In this document: one piece after another, positions 32,288 through 41,620 of the stretch
Position numbering within the stretch: position 1 is the stretch's first letter
Layout of the letters: each line of letters starts with the position of its first letter
Assembly (NCBI GenBank): GCA_012862575.1
Contig: BLSF01000064.1
Coordinates: forward strand, 124,001-188,000
DNA from: Parietichytrium sp. I65-24A
Lineage: Eukaryota; Sar; Bigyra; Thraustochytrida; Thraustochytriidae
Length of the DNA stretch: 64,000 bases
Direction: 5' to 3'
Program-made: the position numbers and the translations under genes
The notes under the pieces: generated by a model
Databases searched by the model: none
What the model saw: the letters and a program-made list of their open reading frames with translations, nothing else
Told to the model about the DNA's origin: nothing

Positions 32288-33116
32288 TCATTGTTGTATA
32301 CATTCAGGCGCATCGCCGCCATCGAGCTTAAGCTTGTTTCTCCGCTCTTGGAGCTCCTGCGCGACGATAACGTCCGGCTTACGATATCTCATGAACAAGG
32401 TATCTCCTTGGTGGTCTGCTAGCTGCAAACGCGAGGGTTCCAAGTTGATCCCTGCACGACGAAGTGCGGGTATGTGGAACCTTTTAAAGTACTTTTTTAT
32501 TGTTGTCCTGAGCACGATCGCTTGCGTTTCGTGTTCAATGGAGAGCTCGTACACTTGCATGGGGTACGGCAAATTACTAACGCGCCACTCCCAAGTAGTT
32601 GGAGTGTCAATGGCCATGAATCTGGGCTGCAAAGTGTGTCAGCATCACATAACTTGTTGGCAAAAGCCTGCACATGCACGTTGCACATCAAAACTTGGAG
32701 AAACGCACCGTAGAAGAACTCGCCCTAAGGGCTCCCGAGCTTTCCCCTGGGGTCTGTGCGGGCTGCCCTATCTCATACTCCCATTGCGCCTCTTTACCAA
32801 ACGAGGTGGTCGGCACCTTCCATCTCCTCACCAGCAACTCCTGGGTCGCCTGCTCAAACTCTTCCACCATCTCCACGCCATCCTGATAAACAGTTCTCAC
32901 CAACACTTTCTCTTGCGCCGGCAACACCGAAACCTGCCCTCCTGGATGCCTCTCATTCTGCGGACAATATCAGCGCCAGATTGCATTGCATGCAAAGAAA
33001 ATACAATGTTTTCCAAAGCCACACATAACATGCGTCTCACTCGGGGTCGATCCAACTTTGCTTTTGTTTTTCAACAAGCAAAATGACTTACCATATTCGC
33101 GCAACCTAGCTCGCAT
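32288..33116 (-). CDS. DPCD: DPCD, conserved ciliary protein
   Basis: Three exons on the minus strand: 33116-33092 (25 nt), 32941-32709 and 32626-32288, giving 198 residues against 203 in human. Introns are 150 nt (GTAAGT) and 82 nt (GTGCGT); both joins keep frame. Conserved blocks: QDGVEMVEEFE followed by ELLVRRWKV near the N-terminus, then W.WRVSNLPYP..VYELS, VLRTTIKKYFKRF.IP and the YRKPDVIVAQELQ segment. DPCD (deleted in primary ciliary dyskinesia) is widespread in ciliated eukaryotes and is linked to RUVBL1/2-dependent assembly of axonemal parts. The 8-residue first exon is the least certain part; it has weak similarity only, but the donor is strong and no other in-frame ATG lies close. 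Confidence 0.88.
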
Positions 33117-33590
33117 TGCCACGCCGCAACTTTATTTGTATGGAGATTACTCCTACTGTCTCCTTGTGTCCTCGCGTACCTGCCGTGAGTACCGGTAACA
33201 GAGCACTTGGTACAGTAAGATGCTGTAGCGGTAGAGCATGGTAGAAAATCGTTCCCCGCGGTAAGGAACAGTGAATGATTCCGGGAGGGAATAAAGCGAA
33301 CCTGAAGGAATTTGGTGTATTTTGAGGCCTTTTTCTCCACTCTTTTCCTTTTTCCAGTTCACAGGTCCACTGAACAGAGAGAGAGAGAGAGAGAGCACGG
33401 GAAGGACGTCTATGGCAAGATTTTCGTGGGCGGGGACAGTTAGTAAAGAGCGGCGAGGCGCTTTCTGAAAGCGGAACGCATTCCTCGGCAGGTCAGAAAA
33501 GACATTTGAGTTGGGATCTTGTCTGCGGTTTGTTGACACAGTTTGATCCGGTCGCGGAGTGGAAGTGCAGAGAGGGTGCGTTTGGGGAGA
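33117..33590. other. divergent promoter, DPCD / SmD2
   Basis: 474 bp between divergent starts. It contains a (GA)n run at 33376-33395 on the SmD2 sense strand and one GAGTAC near 33186. No gene recognised. Confidence 0.5.
33376..33395. repeat. (GA)n microsatellite
   Basis: Perfect run of about 20 bp, 195 nt upstream of the SmD2 start and in sense orientation for it. Confidence 0.95.
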
Positions 33591-33908
33591 ATGCACGCAA
33601 GCGATGCGCCAGAGGAGAAGGACATGCGGTCAGAAGGGCCGCTGTCTGTGCTGTGGCACGCGGTGAAATCTAATGCGCAGGTGCTCATCAGTCTCCGAAA
33701 TAACCACAAACTGCTCGCGAGAGTGATTGCCTACGATCGCCATTTTAACATGATTCTGGAGGATGTGCTGGAGGTGTGGAGCGAAGGGCCACAGAAAGGC
33801 AAGGGCAAGGAGAAGGCCAAAGCGAGGGAGAAGGATAGGAAAATCAACAAGCTCTTTCTGCGCGGAGACTGTGTGATCCTCGTCGTGAAAAACCCTGCGG
33901 ACGCTTGA
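33591..33908 (+). CDS. SNRPD2: small nuclear ribonucleoprotein SmD2
   Basis: Single-exon protein of 105 residues, ATG at 33591. SmD2 is one of seven Sm proteins that ring the Sm site of spliceosomal snRNAs. Sm1 motif: PLSVLWHAVKSNAQVLISLRNN.KLL.RV.AYDRHFNMILEDV. A charged Lys/Glu linker typical of SmD2 (GKGKEKAKAREKDRK) separates it from Sm2 (FLRGDCVILVV). Length and layout match human SmD2 (118 residues) with a shorter N-terminus. The presence of an Sm core fits with the spliced genes and TGS1 in this window. Confidence 0.96.
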   Translation: MHASDAPEEKDMRSEGPLSVLWHAVKSNAQVLISLRNNHKLLARVIAYDRHFNMILEDVLEVWSEGPQKGKGKEKAKAREKDRKINKLFLRGDCVILVVKNPADA

Positions 33909-36090
33909 TCTTTTAAAGGGTGATACTGCGCTTGGTTTGGCGAATTGCGGTATTAAAAGTGCCTTTTTTTGCGTTGTCGAAGCAATGGCGGAAACTTTGC
34001 TGTTTTCGAATGGCGGGCTCGTGCTACGATATCCGCTGCGCGTGGAGCTGCGATTTGCATGTTAGTTATATTCCTGTATTTCTTCTATTTGATCATGTTC
34101 AAGTTGAGGCTATTTCTAATCAGTGTGCAAGTCGATCGCCTGGCCACTGTCCTTTGCCACTTTCGGCGTATAGTGCAGCGTCCCGTTCGCAATTTTTGAG
34201 CGATCAAGCGCTGCAAAGTGTCCGTGCATTTTGTTCATCGTAACTCATCCACCCAAAAACACAAAACAAAAATATCGAGAAAACGAGGGAACGTTCTCGT
34301 ACACGATCTCTCGTCAGGGATCCAAGAGAAGCAAATTCTATTCTTTGAATATTCCTATCCGGATACATAGAAAAGGTATAAGACCAAGTTGATAGTCGAG
34401 AGTAGCCTCTGCATAGTGCACACCAATGCGATTTCTAGACCGTTCTTTGGCAATGACGCTAGCTACTGGGTATGACGACATTCGCGGCGTATGGGACCCA
34501 TAGGAGTAAACACGAAAGTCCTCACTGATTCGTTTTCTTTTGTGGGTACAAGACAGCTCCCAAGAGACACCGCGAAGAAAGGAAGACATTAGAGCGCGGA
34601 GCGAGGTTCAACACATTTCAACACCATCACAATCGACCAACTTAAAATGCACAAGAACACAAGAACTCAAGAACCAAAGCATAAGGTATGGGTTCTTTTT
34701 AAAGTGTGGGACCTGCACTCAGAAGCTTGAAGTTTTCGCTTTCCGGACTTTCCGGAACGAAATAAAGTGGCGAAAAGTGGCACGAGGCGTTTGATGGCGG
34801 AGAGTCGTGAGAGAGAAACTAACGCCATTGCCATTCTCATCTATCAGACCAGTCGGAAATGCGTGCCCGGCGCTACTCGCTTGCGTAATGAACCACTAGT
34901 ACTATGCACACTACGAACTTTCTGTCAATGGTCAATGACAATTGACCATAGAGGAGAGAGTCTAGCAGCTAGCTTTTGCCACGGTTGTGGACAGAGTCAA
35001 TCAGGGCGGGGGCAGAAAGGCAATAACTTAAAATGTCTGGAAGCAGCTTACTATGTTATTAAAAAGAGACGCGTTGTGATCAATAAATTCAGTTTTAAAA
35101 ATCATAATGATTTGTTCATTGTGAACCTCTCGCTCCCACCTCCAGCCCAATCTTTACTGAAAGCTAACAGCTAGCCCATCTCCGTCATCTTATGCAACGC
35201 TTATGCAGTGGCCATAGAAGTTGGCGACAAAAAGAGGTTCAAAAGCTTGCAGACACTTTGATCTAGCATGGAGTACCGCAGATTTCTACCGCACTGAGAG
35301 TATTCATCAGCCACTATAAAGTGTAGAAGCATCACAGTCTTACTGAGTACATATGAAGTGACGTATCGCACACTCATGCACACACGCACGTAAAAACTCC
35401 CGTAGACCTACCAGGGTTACTAATCTGTCTTACCTGCACCTGCCTATCCCTCTCAATTCAGGTTGTGAGGGCGGGCGAATGAGAGTGGGTCACTCACTCC
35501 TAGCGAGCGAGCAAGACAGCGTCTCTCACTTGAAACACTTCCGTGCCTGCCTTAGCACTTCCCACCGTTTCGCTACTAGTCCCTCCCTCCCTCTTCCCTC
35601 TCTCCCCCTCTCTCCTCTCCTCACAAACCCAAACCCTCTCACAAATCCGCGCGAGGCCATCCTACCCACCCTTACGCCCCCGCCTAGCACTCCGCTACCT
35701 CCTCATCTCCTCCTCGCCTAACACAGCTCCCATCCACTCGAGTCCTAAGCGGCAGCTACCGCGGGGAGTAGCCTGGGGGAAGAAGAGGAAGAAGCACACA
35801 CTCCAATAAGCTAACAGAGACAGAGAGAGACAGAGACAGAGATAGACCCAACCAAGTGCGCACAGCGAGAGAGAGAGAAGGAGCGAGCGCGCGAGAGAGA
35901 GGGCCTCGGTACGTGGAGAGCAGTCGTGTATTGGCTCGACGCGCGGGGTGCTGGGTGCTGGGTGCAGTGTGCAGTGTGCGAGGTGCTGGGTGCTGACGTG
36001 GGGAAGGTAGATCTGCTCGCCCTCGATCGCGTGCGGTAGCTTGCAGTGTGGAGTGTGGAGTGTGGAGTGCGTGGTGTGCAGCGGGGGAAG
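33909..36090. other. 2.2-kb intergenic region with purine and pyrimidine tracts
   Basis: No convincing gene; open frames over 100 codons (for example 34767-35174) lack motifs. It contains a perfect hairpin at 34928-34949 (8-bp arms ATGGTCAA/TTGACCAT), a CT-rich tract at about 35578-35632, GA-rich tracts at 35814-35904 and imperfect GTGCTGG and GTGTGGA repeats at 35946-36072. The 3' part is likely the promoter and leader of the lectin-like gene. Confidence 0.5.
35814..35904. repeat. GA-rich (GAGACA/GA)n tract
   Basis: Imperfect purine repeat on the sense strand, about 190-280 nt upstream of the lectin-like gene start. Confidence 0.85.
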
Positions 36091-37677
36091 ATGGGTAGGG
36101 CGTGGAAGAGAGCGCTGGCGTTGGCGGCGTGTGTGGCCTCGGCGGCGGCACAGACGACGTGTAATGTGGAGACCAAGTCGGTGGAGGAGTTTACGATGAC
36201 AAAGTTCTTGGCGGAGGACATGGAGATTTACCCGTCGCCAGCGGCGCTGATGGAGAACGGGAGCATCAGGCTTGCGATCTCGGAGAAGGAAGGTGGTTCC
36301 GCTGGACAGGCGTTTGTGAGTCAGAAGCACCGCATCGCGGACGGTTTCATCGCCAAGTTTGACTTTTCCATCTCCGGAACTGGAGACGGTATTGGCTTCG
36401 TGGCGCAAAACTACCGAACCTACGACACTGTATTCTCCGTGGGAGAGACACTTGGGTTTGTCACCAAGATGAAAAACTACATTGGCGTGACCCTCCTAGC
36501 TTGCCCAGATAGGCTCTCTTGCAGCTACCAGACTGCAACGATCTGGAAGCAGTCAGGTACAGAGACCCAGGTAAAGGTTGCATCTGCCAACATTACGAGC
36601 GCTGTTAACATCACCAGCGGAACCGTGGCTGGCGAGTTCGTGTACAACGAAAACACCGGGGAGGCTATTGTGCGCCTCAACACCGTGGAGGTGGTACGTG
36701 GTACAGTCGGGGACCTCGAGGAGATCTTCGGCGGATCTCGTTTTGGCTACGTCGGCTTCGCGGCTTCCACTTCGTCGTCTCCGTACAGCGTCGAGGACTA
36801 TTTTCTCACCGCCAACATCGATGTGCACAACCTCGCTCTCTTGGTCCAGCCTTCGGATACCACCATCACCACCGAGCTCGGTTCCACCGTGGACTGGGGA
36901 ACCTCTAAATTGTTCACGTTGCGCAAGCTGGACAGCTGCCAGAGTCCAACCACGTTCGACGACTTGGACAACGTCAACATTACGGCAATCCTTTACTTTA
37001 AAGGTGAGCTTGACAAGAACGACACCAACCTGATTGAAGACCGCGACTACTTTCTGCCAACCATCACCTCTACAAAGAGCGACGGCTCCTTCACGCTACG
37101 CTATGACTTGCCGCGCACCTTCGTCGGCCCTTACGACCTGGAAGTGTCCGTCGACAACGTGGTGTCGCTCAACAGCCCTTTCGAGAATGCTGTCATTTCA
37201 AAAGAGCCCGACGCCCCAGAGGGAATCCCCGCCTGGGGTCTTGCCCTCTTGATTGTGCTCATTGTGCTCATCGTCCTGGCCCTTCTCTACGCCATCTACC
37301 GCCTGAGGAGGTACCGCCAAAAGCTCAGAAAGCACAAGGAGGATATCGAGGCCGGCAAGGAGAAGCATATGCTTGACATGCTCGAGCGTGACGTCTCGTT
37401 TCAAATGAATCCTATGCTGGGCTCTCTGGACGAGATGAAGCGCAAACTCAAGCAGAATGAGGAGGAGCTCGCTCGTCTTCGCAACGGCAAGGCAGACCAG
37501 TACGACGACGACCACATGATTGCAGAACTTCAGAAGCAGAATGCAGAGTTGCGCGACGAGATGAACAAGCTGAAGAAGGAGGCACAACAAAGCGAGGCAC
37601 TCAACTCGGAGTTCCAGCCTCGCATTGGTATTGCAAACACCGTCAAGCGCAAGGAGTTTGAGCAGTCACGCGCCTAG
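36091..37677 (+). CDS. L-type-lectin-like type I membrane protein with cytosolic coiled coil
   Basis: Single-exon protein of 528 residues; first ATG at 36091. Residues 1-21 are a signal peptide ending in ASAAAQ. Residues about 30-250 read as an L-type (legume) lectin-like beta-sandwich: SIRLAISEKEGGSAGQAF, a FDFSISGTGDGIGFVAQN strand pair, FVTKMKNYIGVTL, and later GFAASTSSSPYSVEDYF. A second beta-rich segment follows to about 375. A single strong transmembrane helix (about 383-405) is followed by basic residues and a coiled coil (about 415-500). In ERGIC-53-type cargo lectins the coiled coil is lumenal; here it is cytosolic. A secretory-pathway or surface lectin is inferred; the metal and sugar ligand residues cannot be verified by eye. 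Confidence 0.75.
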   Translation: MGRAWKRALALAACVASAAAQTTCNVETKSVEEFTMTKFLAEDMEIYPSPAALMENGSIRLAISEKEGGSAGQAFVSQKHRIADGFIAKFDFSISGTGDGIGFVAQNYRTYDTVFSVGETLGFVTKMKNYIGVTLLACPDRLSCSYQTATIWKQSGTETQVKVASANITSAVNITSGTVAGEFVYNENTGEAIVRLNTVEVVRGTVGDLEEIFGGSRFGYVGFAASTSSSPYSVEDYFLTANIDVHNLALLVQPSDTTITTELGSTVDWGTSKLFTLRKLDSCQSPTTFDDLDNVNITAILYFKGELDKNDTNLIEDRDYFLPTITSTKSDGSFTLRYDLPRTFVGPYDLEVSVDNVVSLNSPFENAVISKEPDAPEGIPAWGLALLIVLIVLIVLALLYAIYRLRRYRQKLRKHKEDIEAGKEKHMLDMLERDVSFQMNPMLGSLDEMKRKLKQNEEELARLRNGKADQYDDDHMIAELQKQNAELRDEMNKLKKEAQQSEALNSEFQPRIGIANTVKRKEFEQSRA

Positions 37678-38257
37678 GCGCAGCGGGTGTCTTTTGCGCT
37701 GTTTGTTCCAATGTATACAGCAACTTTTAAACTGCTATTCTACATCACAACGCTGGGCCTCCCCGTGTGCTCAATTCATGCTGCTCTTGTCAGATCGAAA
37801 AGCCTAGCTTATACACTTCCAAGGAGGAGATCATGACAGGGTTAGCGTGTCGAAGGCGAACCTCGTGGTGCATTTTGTGTCTGTCTTTTGTGTTGTCCTC
37901 GCTTTTAAAGGGTGCTCTGACCTGCTAGGGACCCTTGCAAGCGGGGAGAGTGTCTCGCATTCTCTCCAAAGCACCGCCTCGGTGCGGTTAATTCGAGTGC
38001 CTCGTAATTCTATTTTCTCCAGCTCCTATCTCTTAATAATAACCGAGTAATTCTGAAGAAAGCAAAACGTTGAAAACGCCAAAAACAAAACTCTTATTGA
38101 GCAAGGCACACTGCCATTGAGTGCTCCTTAATTGTCTTCGAATATTAGTAGTTGGGGCAAAGGCGCTCACGACCCTTTTTTTTTCGAGGCGAGACACATC
38201 TTGTGAAGACACAGCGACATCTTAAAATTATCCACACAAAAGTCAGTGCGAGGAGAA
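37678..38257. other. convergent 3' intergenic region
   Basis: 580-bp, AT-rich spacer between the lectin-like and phosphodiesterase stop codons. No gene recognised. Confidence 0.5.
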
Positions 38258-41200
38258 CTACTCCTCTTTGCTTTCGATCGTGTCTGCTGGCCCTTTACTA
38301 GTTTCTGTTGTAATACATGTCTGACTCTCGTCAGTATTTTCAGCGTATGTTGATTCTGCCCGAGTGGAGACCTCTTTGGTTGAACGGTGGGACAGGTCAG
38401 CTCCATTTACAGAGACCATCTCCTTCCAGAGCGTTCGATTCTGCTCCAATGTTACAAAACGGTCCGTCACTGAAGGAAAGATATCTTTCAGAACAGTCCA
38501 AAGCGGCGCTACCACGTAATCAATAAAGTTAATTTGCAAAGTTGCCAAGGCCTTTTCGTCTGACGGAGGATTTTCCATATGCGGTTGTGTCGGGATTCCA
38601 AGGCGCTTCTCTTCAAGCGATTGCTCGTAAAATTCTTCGACCAAAAGCGTGGACCACTTCCTGCACAGATCAAACCGGAGAACTGGATTGCTCAAGTCCG
38701 AGGAGTGGATGACCGCCTGAATAAGTATGAGCCTGTCAGATCTCTCACCCCGGTCGAAAATCAAGCTCGGGGACAAAGCCGTTTCTGTGCCAATGTGGTC
38801 GACGGACCCAGTGCGCCTTATCTGAGTTTTGCGCCTTTTGAAAGAGTGCTGCCCCCCGGCCTGACCCCCAGAATGGGGACCAGTATCCGCGCTTGCCACA
38901 GAAGTTACGCTGGACACAGAAAGCCTTCTCACTGGAACATTAGAAGTGACTGTTGGCACGGACTTGCCAGAGTGGTCCGGGCTAGACATCTCCGTCATTC
39001 TTTTTCGAGCTTTAAACGACGTATTGCTGCCCATGCTTCCAGTATGTGGAGCTGCTCCAAGTTTTGCTGTTGCCTCGTGATATTTGCTTTTCAGAGTGCT
39101 CACAAGTTTGAAGTGATGGGTCATGTCCGTGGCCAGAATTCCCTTGATGATGGACTCCCGGATGCTCGATTTCGATTCAACGCTAAAAGGCTCCAAGATG
39201 TCGCAATCTTCACGATGCAAGATCTTGAACGTTGAGGACGCATGGAAATTTTCCAACACCGACACGTCATTGTAGACGACTGCTAGATTGGAACCCGACT
39301 GTATCTGAAAGTTGTTGTTCTTCCCTGGATGCCCGATGTCGTGCGCTAACGAAGCGATCAATACGGCCAAAACATCAATAAATTTGAGCAATTCGGCTGC
39401 GCCGCCCCAGAGTAAAATTGCCGAGGCTTGCATGACGGAGAAGCCGTGTGTCCAGTTGTGGTAAGAGTTATTCAGGTAACCTCGGCGTACCTCGCCAATG
39501 AACTTGTGTAGCTTCTGTTCGTTGATGTGAAACTTGGAGAGCATCTCGAATTGTTCAAAAATGCGCACCGAATACGATCCCAACATCTCGGCGGAAAAGC
39601 TGAACACGTCAAAATCCCATGACCGAAGCAGAGCGTCAACTTCTGAGAGCTTCTCTCTGGGTATTGTTTGGAGAGTAAAGTGCGTTTCACCTTGACTGGT
39701 CGGTTTCGGGCTCTTGCAGTCGTCTGACCACGTCATCTCACTACTCGTCTTTTTCTTCTGGCCAACCTGAAGCTCCTTACGTCGCTTGGGGTCAAACATC
39801 GCCAACAAAGACTGCAAGTCTTCCTCCCTCTCCTGATCGTGCGTCTTCATGTACGCAAGGTCCACAAACTTTGTCTCCAAAGCAACACTAAGCTGCTCGG
39901 CAGTGCTCAGGAGAATCTCCACGTCGGCATTTGTGAAATACGGCAGAAAGCTCTGCGGTAGCTGGGAAGGCGATTTGCACAGTTGGTTCTCCTCCTCTAG
40001 CGTGGTGTCCAGCTTGCCAACAAACCCCGTTCGGAAGCTTGACGCGCTTAGAGTTGCGCTTGTGTTGACACGCGAGGGCTGGGAGGCCTGATGCCACTCC
40101 AAATGAGAGCTGTGCAGTCTGTCCACAACAATTATCACACCTACTGAAATCTGATCGCCGATAATAGGCACACAGAGCATCTCTCGGAAGGGGGTGTTTG
40201 AGCAAATTTCCACGTGCAGTTCGACATCGAGGTTCTGCTCTTCAATTTCTTTCAACGAGCCAATGATTGGCTCGCATTCCTGCGCCGCGCGCCCTGGTAA
40301 GCTGTCCATATCAATAGCCAGTCGGATCGTGGAGCCATCCGTCCTTCGATGCCAGAGTTCTTGCGTGGTCTCGTCAACTAAAAACAGCATGCATCCTCTC
40401 GAGCTCAAAATCGAGCGAATGTATTCCTGAAAGTTTCGAAAGCATTTGCTCAGATCCTCAGATTGGGCAAAAATGTGTGCAGTGTCCATCGCTGCCGCAA
40501 GAGCTCGCTGGGATTGGTACAGATGCTCCTGACGCGCCTCGGTTTCTATTGCTCGTTTTAAGAATCCGCCGGCTTCCATTACTAGCTCTTCAATATGGCC
40601 ACAAACTTCCCTGCTCGGCAGCTCAGATTCTTCACCGTTTCTGAAGCACATCAAAAGCACGCAACCCAGCTTGTATTTTTCTAGTCTTGTGGCTTGCTCA
40701 GCCTCAAACATTTGCTGAGCCTTTTCAGCCATGCTAGTCATTGTTCCCGTCCTCGACATGGCAAGCTTGGTGTCCTTGAAGGACTTTCTCCGTCTAGGCA
40801 TTGGGAAAGAATCGTCCCTTTCGCTATCGTGACAAGCGTCTGACATTAGCGGCCCGACGTCGTCGTGCGCGCCGGGCTCTTCGTCGATTGTCTCTCCGAC
40901 GACGCTGCAGCGCCTCTCAGAGCCATGGTTGCCCACCGCAAAGCTACTTGACGGCATTTCAAGAGAGCTGGCCACCACGGAATTCATCATGGTTCCGCTG
41001 ACGCTCTCATATTCTAGTTTAAGCTCTCCTTCCACGTAAAAGAAGACCGGTACTGCATACAACGTGTAATCTTCGTCTCCAATATGGACGCTCTCCATGA
41101 CTTTAGCATGTTCAAGCGCGATTTTCTCGCAGAACGGCTGCGCACTTTGAACAAAGTTTTCTTGCAAGGTTGGGTTCCCTTTGCTCGAAATGCCTTCCGT

Positions 41201-41620
41201 CTCCACGCCAACTAGCGCGAAAGCATGGTCCATGCGATCTGGACTCAGCAAGTTAGACTTTATAAACACCCCGGCGATTTCAGGAGGCTGCTTTGTGATA
41301 CTTTTTACATGTCTGACAAATGAGAGTGCGGTGGATTGCACTGGAAGTATTCCAGTATTTGATTCGCCAATTAAAGTTGAGAACAGCTTGTGAAAACTCT
41401 GAAGCCATGCACGCATATCTGAGTCGGTACTACGAACGTAGTCCCGGAAATAGTTCGACACATTCCTCGGAAATTTGTCGCGAAGCTCCTCGCTGCCTCC
41501 CTTTGAAGACGTTGCCACCGTAGCATTCTTTGTTTTGTCCCCAGAGCCTTTGGGAGACTCGCACAAATTCTTCGCCGATTTGTCCTTCATGGACCCGAGG
41601 ACGGAGGGCCCCGACCCCAT
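38258..41620 (-). CDS. GAF-domain cyclic nucleotide phosphodiesterase (PDEase_I)
   Basis: Single-exon protein of 1120 residues, ATG at 41620. The N-terminus MGSGPS fits an N-myristoylation signal (Gly2, Ser6). Residues about 380-590 form a GAF domain (LFLVDE, LCVPI..., VGVIIVVD). The class I catalytic domain spans about 680-1065: HNWTH (721-725), HDIGHPGKNNNFQI with metal ligands His760-Asp761 and His764, YNDVSVLENFHASS, TDMTHHF, HSSDLSNP with Asp975, and the purine-binding QINFIDY with Gln1029. It hydrolyses cAMP or cGMP; specificity cannot be read reliably. A Ser-rich insertion of about 100 residues (850-950) interrupts the domain and contains RRLS (898-901) and RRKT (929-932). RRCS (236-239) and RRRKS (276-280) lie upstream of the GAF domain. 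The pattern suggests feedback phosphorylation by PKA or PKG at membranes. Confidence 0.93.
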   Translation of the reverse strand: MGSGPSVLGSMKDKSAKNLCESPKGSGDKTKNATVATSSKGGSEELRDKFPRNVSNYFRDYVRSTDSDMRAWLQSFHKLFSTLIGESNTGILPVQSTALSFVRHVKSITKQPPEIAGVFIKSNLLSPDRMDHAFALVGVETEGISSKGNPTLQENFVQSAQPFCEKIALEHAKVMESVHIGDEDYTLYAVPVFFYVEGELKLEYESVSGTMMNSVVASSLEMPSSSFAVGNHGSERRCSVVGETIDEEPGAHDDVGPLMSDACHDSERDDSFPMPRRRKSFKDTKLAMSRTGTMTSMAEKAQQMFEAEQATRLEKYKLGCVLLMCFRNGEESELPSREVCGHIEELVMEAGGFLKRAIETEARQEHLYQSQRALAAAMDTAHIFAQSEDLSKCFRNFQEYIRSILSSRGCMLFLVDETTQELWHRRTDGSTIRLAIDMDSLPGRAAQECEPIIGSLKEIEEQNLDVELHVEICSNTPFREMLCVPIIGDQISVGVIIVVDRLHSSHLEWHQASQPSRVNTSATLSASSFRTGFVGKLDTTLEEENQLCKSPSQLPQSFLPYFTNADVEILLSTAEQLSVALETKFVDLAYMKTHDQEREEDLQSLLAMFDPKRRKELQVGQKKKTSSEMTWSDDCKSPKPTSQGETHFTLQTIPREKLSEVDALLRSWDFDVFSFSAEMLGSYSVRIFEQFEMLSKFHINEQKLHKFIGEVRRGYLNNSYHNWTHGFSVMQASAILLWGGAAELLKFIDVLAVLIASLAHDIGHPGKNNNFQIQSGSNLAVVYNDVSVLENFHASSTFKILHREDCDILEPFSVESKSSIRESIIKGILATDMTHHFKLVSTLKSKYHEATAKLGAAPHTGSMGSNTSFKARKRMTEMSSPDHSGKSVPTVTSNVPVRRLSVSSVTSVASADTGPHSGGQAGGQHSFKRRKTQIRRTGSVDHIGTETALSPSLIFDRGERSDRLILIQAVIHSSDLSNPVLRFDLCRKWSTLLVEEFYEQSLEEKRLGIPTQPHMENPPSDEKALATLQINFIDYVVAPLWTVLKDIFPSVTDRFVTLEQNRTLWKEMVSVNGADLSHRSTKEVSTRAESTYAENTDESQTCITTETSKGPADTIESKEE

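Noticed and set aside
35695-36408. 237-codon minus-strand frame opposite the lectin-like gene start
   Set aside because: Low-complexity Ser/Leu/His composition generated by GA and GTG repeats; antisense to a better-supported gene.
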